Shown piece by piece: positions 33,687-39,435 of a DNA stretch of 39,435 nt. The position numbers were made by a program, and so were the translations under genes. The stretch lies in the NCBI RefSeq assembly GCF_022832435.1, contig NZ_JALHLF010000002.1:29820-69254 (forward strand), given 5' to 3'. The number at the start of each line of letters is the position of its first letter. The stretch's first letter is position 1. Below the pieces are notes generated by a model, which saw only the letters and a program-made list of their open reading frames with translations, ran no database searches and was not told where the DNA came from. Source of the stretch: Novosphingobium organovorum (GTDB taxonomy: Bacteria; Pseudomonadota; Alphaproteobacteria; Sphingomonadales; Sphingomonadaceae).

Positions 33687-35072
33687 CTATCCCCCGAAAA
33701 TCGGCAGAGAAGCCAGATCGTTGACCGTCACGAACACCATCAGCGCCAGCACGAATACCACGCCGGTACGGATGGCCCACTCCTGACTGCGACCGTCGAG
33801 CGGCTTGCGGCGAACCCATTCGGCTACGTAAAAGGCCAAATGCCCCCCGTCGAGGCCAGGGATTGGCAGCAGGTTGATGAATGCCAAGTTAATCGAAATG
33901 AGCGCCACGAAGTGGACGAAGGCTTCCCAGCCAAGCTGGAACTGCGCGCCCGAATACTGCGCGATCTTGATCGGACCGCCCAGCTCCTTGACCGACCGTT
34001 CGCCCAGCACCATCTGCCGCAGCCCGGTCACCATGTCGCCCATCACCTGGAAGCTGCGCGAGACACCGATGCCCAGCGCCTGAAGCGGGCCCACGGGCAC
34101 GGTGTGCCCCACCCGGCCTGCCACGCCGATCATCCCGACAGGGCGGACATGCCCCTTCCCGTCAGGCGCCTCGACCGACTTGACCGGCACCTGGAACACC
34201 CGCGCATGGCCGCCCCGAAGCACCGTGAAAGGCAGCGTCTGCCCCGCCTGCGGCTGGACGGCGGCAATCACGTCCTCGAAGCTGGTGACGTCGGCATCGC
34301 CCACGCGCACGATGCGATCCCCCTCCTCGAGCCCGGCCGCACGGGCCGGGGAATCGGGTGTGAACCCATCGACCACCGGCTGGTCGTAGGTCAGGCCAAG
34401 ATCGCCGATCCGCGCGGTCTTGCCAAAGCCGTCGCTTTCCTCGCGGCTGGCGATGGGGACCGGGAAGGTCATCGTATCGCCGTCGCGGTCGACGGTGACG
34501 GAGACGGTGCGCCCCGGCCAGGGCAGCGTCAGGCGCACGACGTCCTGCGCGTCCTCGACCTTCTGACCATCAATCGCGGTGATCCGGTCGCCTTCGCGCA
34601 GCCCCGCCTCGCGCGCGGTGGAGCGAGGGCTGAAATCGGCGATCTGGGGATCGATCACCAGCTTGCCCTGGACCAGCGTGAACGCCGCCAGGATCGCCAC
34701 GCAGACGAGGAAATTGGTCATCGGCCCGGCCAGCACGATCAGCGCACGCTGCCACAACGGCTTCACGTGGAAGGTCTGCGCCCGTTCGCGCGGCGACAGC
34801 GCGGCGTCGGACGCGGCGGGCATGCTCGCGGGGTTCATGTCGCCGGCGAACTGCACATAACCGCCCAGCGGCAGCATCGAGAGCTTCCAGCGCGTCCCGC
34901 GCCGATCGGTCCATCCCGCGATTTCCTTGCCGAACCCGATCGAGAAGGCATCGGCCTTCACCCCGAACCAGCGTCCGACCAGATAGTGCCCCAGCTCGTG
35001 GATCAGCACGAGCGGCCCCAGGAGGAGCGCAAAGGCGAGGATCATCGTCAGAAAACCGGGGGAACCGCTCAC
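33687..35072 (-). CDS. rseP: Site-2 protease RseP
   Basis: This 461-residue membrane zinc protease has HELGH at 25-29 in the first helix, two PDZ domains (about 140-290) and the third ligand motif in LLPIPGLDGGHL near the C-terminal helices. RseP performs intramembrane cleavage of anti-sigma factors and clears signal peptides. The start is GTG at 35072, with GGAG 10 nt upstream; ATG at codon 10 would cut into the first helix. It lies between dxr (58 bp) and bamA (about 170 bp), the standard order. Confidence 0.95.
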   Translation of the reverse strand: MSGSPGFLTMILAFALLLGPLVLIHELGHYLVGRWFGVKADAFSIGFGKEIAGWTDRRGTRWKLSMLPLGGYVQFAGDMNPASMPAASDAALSPRERAQTFHVKPLWQRALIVLAGPMTNFLVCVAILAAFTLVQGKLVIDPQIADFSPRSTAREAGLREGDRITAIDGQKVEDAQDVVRLTLPWPGRTVSVTVDRDGDTMTFPVPIASREESDGFGKTARIGDLGLTYDQPVVDGFTPDSPARAAGLEEGDRIVRVGDADVTSFEDVIAAVQPQAGQTLPFTVLRGGHARVFQVPVKSVEAPDGKGHVRPVGMIGVAGRVGHTVPVGPLQALGIGVSRSFQVMGDMVTGLRQMVLGERSVKELGGPIKIAQYSGAQFQLGWEAFVHFVALISINLAFINLLPIPGLDGGHLAFYVAEWVRRKPLDGRSQEWAIRTGVVFVLALMVFVTVNDLASLPIFGG

Positions 35073-35130
35073 GGCAAGGTGTCTCCGTTCTGGGACAGGA
35101 TATCAGCGACGGGCCGCAAGAGGCAGGATT

Positions 35131-36306
35131 TTAGCCACACGGCATCAACGCCAGCGCCCGCCGGCGCGCTTCGGCATCGACCGCAAGGACTTCATCGAGC
35201 GTCTGCGGGGCGCACGGCGCGAAAGTTTCGAGCACATGCTCCACTTCTGCGGCGATCCGGGTGAATGCAATCTGACCACGCAGGAAGGCTTCCACCGCGA
35301 TCTCGTTGGCCGCGTTGAGCACGGCGGGCATCGCCCCGCCCGCCTCCGCCGCCGCGCGGGCAAGCCGGGTCGCGGGGAAGCGGTCCTCGTCGGGCGCGAA
35401 GAACGTCAGCTGGCCGATCGCGGCCAGATCGAGCGGGTCGCAGGGCGTTTCCATGCGCGCGGGCCAGGCCAGCACCGACGCGATCGGCACGCGCATGTCC
35501 GAAGGCCCCAGCTGCGCCAGCGTCGAACCGTCGCGGTATTCGACCATCGAATGGACGATCGACTGCGGGTGGACGACGATGCGCAGCGCATCGAGCCTGA
35601 CCGGAAAGAGGTAATAGGCCTCGATCAGCTCGAGCCCCTTGTTGAACATCGTCGCCGAATCGACGCTGATCTTGGCGCCCATGTCCCAGTTGGGATGCCT
35701 GACCGCCTGCGCGGGCGTTGCCGCGGCAAGCTGCGCCGAGCTCCAGTCGCGAAACGGCCCGCCACTGGCAGTCAGCGTGATCGAACGCACATCGCGCGAG
35801 CAGTTGCCCTGCAGGCACTGGAAGATCGCGTTGTGTTCGGAATCCACCGGCAGCAGCGTTGCTCCCGTGCGTGTCACCGCCGCAGTCATGATCCCGCCCG
35901 CCGAGACCAGCGCTTCCTTATTGGCAAGCCCGATCAGACCGCCCTGTTCGATCGCGGCCATCGTCGGGGCCAGCCCCGCACAGCCCACGATGGCGGCGAT
36001 CGTCATGTCCGCGCCGCGCGCCGCCGCCTCGACCAGCGCCTGCGCGCCACCGGCAGCCTCGATCCCGCTGCCGGCGAGCGCTTCGCGCAGCGCGGGCAGG
36101 CAAGCTTCATCGGCAACAACGGCCACTTCGATGGCGAATTCGCGCGCCAGCGCGGCGAGCGCCTCGACGTTGCGGTTGGCGCTCAGCGCGACGACGCGCC
36201 AGTCCTTGCGGTTGCGCCGCACGAGATCGAGCGTGGAGCTACCGATGGACCCGGTCGCGCCCAGAATGGAGAGAGTACGCACGGCGTCTTTCATTGGCGC
36301 GATCAT
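35131..36306 (-). CDS. dxr: 1-deoxy-D-xylulose 5-phosphate reductoisomerase
   Basis: This 391-residue enzyme has the NADPH-binding LGATGSIGSSTLDLV at the N-terminus, ANKEALVSAG, the metal and substrate region DSEHNAIFQCLQG, and HPQSIVHSMVEY. It converts 1-deoxyxylulose 5-phosphate to methylerythritol 4-phosphate, the first committed step of the non-mevalonate isoprenoid route. The ATG at 36306 overlaps the cdsA stop (ATGA); a second ATG at 36294 would give the same protein four residues shorter. The neighbour uppS uses end products of this pathway. Confidence 0.97.
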   Translation of the reverse strand: MIAPMKDAVRTLSILGATGSIGSSTLDLVRRNRKDWRVVALSANRNVEALAALAREFAIEVAVVADEACLPALREALAGSGIEAAGGAQALVEAAARGADMTIAAIVGCAGLAPTMAAIEQGGLIGLANKEALVSAGGIMTAAVTRTGATLLPVDSEHNAIFQCLQGNCSRDVRSITLTASGGPFRDWSSAQLAAATPAQAVRHPNWDMGAKISVDSATMFNKGLELIEAYYLFPVRLDALRIVVHPQSIVHSMVEYRDGSTLAQLGPSDMRVPIASVLAWPARMETPCDPLDLAAIGQLTFFAPDEDRFPATRLARAAAEAGGAMPAVLNAANEIAVEAFLRGQIAFTRIAAEVEHVLETFAPCAPQTLDEVLAVDAEARRRALALMPCG

Positions 36307-37079
36307 GGCTGAAACAGGATCGCAAGAGCAAGCAGGAAGAGCACGGCAAGCAGGCCGTCGACCCGGTCGAACAGCCCGCCGTGGCCCGGAATGAGGTTCC
36401 CCGAATCCTTGACCCCGGCGCGGCGCTTCATCCAGCTTTCGAGGAAATCGCCTGCCTGCGCACAGACCGCCAGGATGATGCCGAACAGCAGGCACTGCGC
36501 AAAGAGCGCGATCGGGCTGGCGGTCAGGAACCAGCAGCTGTCCGACCCGAAACAGCCGCGCGATGCGGCCGGATCGCCGATTGGCACGATCGCGATCGCC
36601 CCGTTCTTCCACGCCATGGCCGCGCCGAACAGCACCAGCGTCGCCCCGGCGCAGCCGCCCGCAAGCCCCGACCAGGTCTTGGAGGGGCTGATCGCGGGCG
36701 CGATCTTGGGGCCGCCCAAGCTGCGCCCCGCAAAATAGGCGCCGACATCGACCCCGATGACGGCCAGCAGCACGGTCATCAGCGGCGCCAGCGTGAAAGC
36801 CGAATTGTGCAGGAACAGCAGCATCGCCGCGCCCACGCCCACGTAGAGCATCCCGGCAAAGTTCCACAGGCCGCGCTGCATCGCCTCGCGCGCCACGGGC
36901 CGCGTCAGGCGCACCCATTCCCACAGCACCCCGATCGCCACCGCGCCCACGAACGCCATCCACAGCGCCCCGCCGACCCACAGCGCCGTGCCCGCCACGG
37001 CCAGCATGACGACAGCCGAAGCCGCGCGCACGCCCAGATCGGAACGCTTGCGCGCCCCCACAGGCTCAACGTCCGCCAT
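36303..37079 (-). CDS. cdsA: Phosphatidate cytidylyltransferase CdsA
   Basis: This 258-residue integral membrane protein has about seven hydrophobic helices and the full CDP-diglyceride synthase signature MKRRAGVKDSGNLIPGHGG continued by LFDRVD. PSKTWSGLAGG is the upstream family block. It makes CDP-diacylglycerol from phosphatidate and CTP, the precursor used by PgsA elsewhere in this window. The ATG at 37079 overlaps the end of uppS by 14 bases; the longer open frame upstream is the uppS gene read in another frame. Confidence 0.95.
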   Translation of the reverse strand: MADVEPVGARKRSDLGVRAASAVVMLAVAGTALWVGGALWMAFVGAVAIGVLWEWVRLTRPVAREAMQRGLWNFAGMLYVGVGAAMLLFLHNSAFTLAPLMTVLLAVIGVDVGAYFAGRSLGGPKIAPAISPSKTWSGLAGGCAGATLVLFGAAMAWKNGAIAIVPIGDPAASRGCFGSDSCWFLTASPIALFAQCLLFGIILAVCAQAGDFLESWMKRRAGVKDSGNLIPGHGGLFDRVDGLLAVLFLLALAILFQP

Positions 37080-37755
37080 AACGCCGCTCGCGATTGGCGA
37101 AGCAGCCAAGCGCTTCCTTGAGGTGATCGAGCGTGAAATCGGGCCACAGCACGTCGGTGAAATAGAGCTCGGCATAGGCCGCCTGCCACAGCAGGAAGTT
37201 CGACAGGCGCACTTCGCCCGACGTGCGGATCAGCAGGTCGAGCGGCGGCAGATCGGCAGTGTCGAGTTCGACCGCGATCGTCTCGGGCGTGATCGGCCCC
37301 TTGGCCGCAGCCTTGGTCGCCGCGCGCGCGATCTCGTCCTGCGCGCCATAGTTGAGCGCAACGGCCAGCGTCGTCCCGGTGTTTTGGGCGGTGCGCGCGA
37401 TCGCCCCGTCGATCAGCTCGACGACGTCGGGCTTGAAGGCCGAATAGTCACCGATGATCCTGAGGCGCACGCCCGCGCGCGCGAATTCGTCGAGGTCGGA
37501 CAGGATGAAGCGCTTCATCAGGCTCATCAGGTCCGAGACTTCTTCTTCGGGCCGGCGCCAGTTCTCGGTCGAGAAAGCGTAGAGCGTGAGCGCTTCGAGC
37601 CCCAGCTCGCGCGCGCCGCGCACGACCCGGCGCACCGCTTCCACGCCGCGCTGGTGCCCCATTGCGCGTGGCAGCAGGCGCTTCTTCGCCCAGCGCCCGT
37701 TGCCATCCATGATGATGGCGACGTGGCGCACCGTTGCGGGTTCGTCGGTTCCCAT
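37066..37755 (-). CDS. uppS: Isoprenyl transferase, undecaprenyl diphosphate synthase UppS
   Basis: This 229-residue cis-prenyltransferase has HVAIIMDGNGRWAKKR with catalytic Asp17, LTLYAFSTENWRRP and RTSGEVRLSNFLLWQAAYAE with the conserved Arg and Ser residues. It extends farnesyl diphosphate to the C55 carrier for peptidoglycan and polysaccharide precursors. It is 31 bp after frr and overlaps cdsA. Confidence 0.96.
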   Translation of the reverse strand: MGTDEPATVRHVAIIMDGNGRWAKKRLLPRAMGHQRGVEAVRRVVRGARELGLEALTLYAFSTENWRRPEEEVSDLMSLMKRFILSDLDEFARAGVRLRIIGDYSAFKPDVVELIDGAIARTAQNTGTTLAVALNYGAQDEIARAATKAAAKGPITPETIAVELDTADLPPLDLLIRTSGEVRLSNFLLWQAAYAELYFTDVLWPDFTLDHLKEALGCFANRERRYGGR

Positions 37756-37786
37756 CAGGCCTCTCCCGAGACGAACGCGTCAGGCA

Positions 37787-38344
37787 TCACTTACCGAGGA
37801 TTTCCTTTTCCTTGTGCGCGTACGCCTCGTCGACGGCCTTGATCTGGTCGTCGGTCAGCTTCTGCACGTCGGCTTCGGCGCGCTTGCGCTCGTCCTCGGA
37901 AATTTCCTTCTTGTTCTCGTCGGCCTTGAGCGCTTCCATGCCGTCGCGCCGCACGTTGCGGATCGCGACCTTGGCCTTTTCGGCGTACTGCCCGGCGATC
38001 TTGACCAGATCCTTGCGGCGCTCCTCGGTCAGATCGGGGATCGGCAGGCGCAGCGTGTTGCCATCGTTGATCGGGTTGAGCCCGAGGCCCGCCGAACGGA
38101 TCGCCTTTTCCACAGGCCCCACATTCGACTTGTCCCACACCTGCACCGAGATCAGGCGCGGTTCGGGAACCGAGACGGTGGCCACCTGGTTGAGCGGCAT
38201 CTTCGAGCCGTAGACCTCGACCGTCACCGGATCGAGCAGCTGGGTGCTGGCGCGCCCGGTGCGCAGACCGGTAAGATCGCCCTTGAGGGATTCGACCGCC
38301 CCCTTCATGCGGCGTTCGAGATCGTCCTTGTCGTACTTGGCCAT
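37787..38344 (-). CDS. frr: Ribosome recycling factor
   Basis: This 185-residue protein is standard length, with [21 protein letters not shown] and [17 protein letters not shown] as diagnostic blocks of the helical-bundle domain I and hinge. It splits post-termination ribosomes together with EF-G. The ATG at 38344 is one base after the pyrH stop, so the two are translationally coupled. Confidence 0.97.
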   Translation of the reverse strand: MAKYDKDDLERRMKGAVESLKGDLTGLRTGRASTQLLDPVTVEVYGSKMPLNQVATVSVPEPRLISVQVWDKSNVGPVEKAIRSAGLGLNPINDGNTLRLPIPDLTEERRKDLVKIAGQYAEKAKVAIRNVRRDGMEALKADENKKEISEDERKRAEADVQKLTDDQIKAVDEAYAHKEKEILGK

Positions 38345-38345
38345 G

Positions 38346-39068
38346 TCAGGCTCCTTTCTGCACGATCGTCTTGGTGCCCTCGCCCGCCAGAACAGCGGCC
38401 AGGTTGCCCTGCTCGCGGATCGAGAAGACGACGATCGGAATGGCGTTGTCGCGGCACAGGGCCACGGCGGATGCGTCCATCACCTTGAGGTTGTCGGCGA
38501 GGACGGTGTCGTAATCGACGCTGCTGTAGCGCACGGCGTCGGGGTTGGTCTTGGGATCGCTGTCGTAGACGCCATCGACGCTGGTGCCCTTGAGCAGCGC
38601 ATCGCACTTCATTTCGGCGGCGCGCAGCGCGGCGCCGGAATCGGTCGTGAAATAGGGAGCGCCAACGCCCGCGGCGAAGATTACCACGCGGCCCTTTTCC
38701 AGATGGCGCTCGGCGCGGCGGCGGATCACCGGCTCGCACACCTTGTCCATCTCGATCGCGGACTGCACGCGGGTGGGCACGCCCAGCTGCTCGAGCGCGT
38801 TCTGCATCGCCAGCGCGTTCATCACCGTCGCCAGCATCCCCATGTAGTCGGCCTGAGCCCGGTCCATGCCCTTGGCTGCGCCCGCCATGCCGCGAAAGAT
38901 GTTGCCGCCACCGATCACCAGGCAGATCTCCAGCCCGGTGTCCTTGGCCGCCTTCACTTCCTTGGCCATTTCGGCCACGAATTCGGGATCGATGCCAAAC
39001 GGCTGCGAGCCCATGAGAACTTCACCCGAAAGCTTGAGCAGAACGCGTTTGTAAGGGGTGGAACTCAT
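38346..39068 (-). CDS. pyrH: Uridylate kinase PyrH
   Basis: This 240-residue amino-acid-kinase family UMP kinase has [14 protein letters not shown], the GGGNIFRG loop, [12 protein letters not shown], and [18 protein letters not shown] near the ATP site. It phosphorylates UMP to UDP in pyrimidine supply. The ATG at 39068 is chosen: AGGAG lies 11 nt upstream and the family begins here. Upstream, where rpsB-tsf often sit, there is instead an HxlR-type gene on the same strand 108 bp away. Confidence 0.97.
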   Translation of the reverse strand: MSSTPYKRVLLKLSGEVLMGSQPFGIDPEFVAEMAKEVKAAKDTGLEICLVIGGGNIFRGMAGAAKGMDRAQADYMGMLATVMNALAMQNALEQLGVPTRVQSAIEMDKVCEPVIRRRAERHLEKGRVVIFAAGVGAPYFTTDSGAALRAAEMKCDALLKGTSVDGVYDSDPKTNPDAVRYSSVDYDTVLADNLKVMDASAVALCRDNAIPIVVFSIREQGNLAAVLAGEGTKTIVQKGA

Positions 39069-39176
39069 TGCCGCACGGTCTCCTGAACTTGGGTCGGCAA
39101 GGGCTTTAGGAGGGTGGCCCGGTGTTGCCAAGGGCGAGAACTTAGATTTCCGGGCGGATACTGTGATCGACCCGCC

Positions 39177-39435
39177 TCAGTCGACAAAAGCCACGCGGCG
39201 ATCAAACGCGCGCTGCGCCTGCGCCACATCGCCCATGCGCCGCTCGGCCCAGTCGATCATCGCCTGGAGCGCATCGATCAATTCCGCGCCAAGCGGCGTG
39301 ATCGCGTAGCTGACCTTGACCGGGATGCTCGCCACCACGCACCGCTCGACCAGCCCGTCGCGTTCAAGCGCGCGCAGCGTCTGGCTCAGCATCTTTTGCG
39401 AGATACCCGCGATCCGCCGTCGCAGCGCGTTGAAG
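39177..39435 (-). CDS. HxlR-family transcriptional regulator, 5' end outside window
   Basis: The visible 85 codons are the C-terminal part of an HxlR-type winged helix-turn-helix protein. The frame is open to the window edge and reads FNALRRRIAGISQKMLSQTL, then RALERDGLVER (recognition helix and start of the wing), SYAITPLGAELIDALQAM and a final dimerisation helix. HxlR proteins often control adjacent oxidoreductase or aldehyde-stress genes; the likely divergent target is outside the window. The N-terminal ~30 residues, which usually hold a redox-active cysteine, are not visible. Confidence 0.92.
   Translation of the reverse strand, partial: FNALRRRIAGISQKMLSQTLRALERDGLVERCVVASIPVKVSYAITPLGAELIDALQAMIDWAERRMGDVAQAQRAFDRRVAFVD

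Noticed and set aside
1..39435. CRISPR array, toxin-antitoxin pair, insertion sequence, prophage or biosynthetic cluster
   Set aside because: I looked for regularly spaced repeats, paired small genes, transposase motifs and modular synthases and found none; only the integrase end at the left border is mobile-element related.

Overview
The window looks like core chromosome of an alphaproteobacterium of the order Sphingomonadales, most like Novosphingobium or a close relative. This rests on high G+C, protein style and gene order. One pointer is that bamA, ompH and fabZ lie together without lpxD or lpxA, which fits a lineage that uses glycosphingolipids instead of lipopolysaccharide. The genus is an inference from memory, not from a search.

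Layout. Positions 1-453 hold the C-terminal end of a tyrosine recombinase facing the 3' end of a tRNA-Met gene, probably the edge of an integrated element lying to the left. Positions 561-5819 (minus) hold aspS, then acpP-fabF-mltG and a 2H phosphoesterase (fatty-acid elongation, peptidoglycan strand cleavage). Positions 6012-9241 (plus) hold an unrecognised conserved-looking protein, RNase D and an OxyR-type regulator whose start overlaps the rnd stop. Positions 9333-12565 hold pgsA, an LplT-like MFS transporter, a 78-residue small protein, a CsbD stress protein with a very good EcfG-type (general stress response) promoter, and an EVE-domain protein. Positions 12647-19213 (plus) hold a 2-oxoglutarate oxygenase, a membrane GGDEF-EAL protein and the tightly packed dapF-mtaB-ftsY-yciB run, closed by a strong bidirectional terminator at 19246-19286.

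Positions 19294-22358 (minus) hold a DUF2938 membrane protein and kup followed by a small secreted four-cysteine protein. Positions 22451-27526 (minus) hold the cytochrome c maturation operon ccmC-D-E-F-G-H-I, including a 46-residue ccmD; ccmA and ccmB are not present. A tRNA-His, a prolyl-4-hydroxylase-like oxygenase and a PilZ protein follow. Positions 29278-39068 (minus) are the classical pyrH-frr-uppS-cdsA-dxr-rseP-bamA-ompH-fabZ run plus rpmE: translation recycling, isoprenoid and phospholipid synthesis, and outer-membrane assembly. The window ends inside an HxlR-family regulator.

I found no CRISPR array, toxin-antitoxin pair, defence island, biosynthetic cluster or insertion sequence. 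No stretch over 300 bases lacks a gene; the longest, 28529-28823, holds inverted and direct repeats. I see no clear undescribed multi-gene system. The most useful leads are the EcfG promoter of csbD, the rnd-oxyR coupling, the unknown gene at 6012-7052, the secreted protein coupled to kup, the unusual OmpH and BamA sequences and the island edge at the left end.
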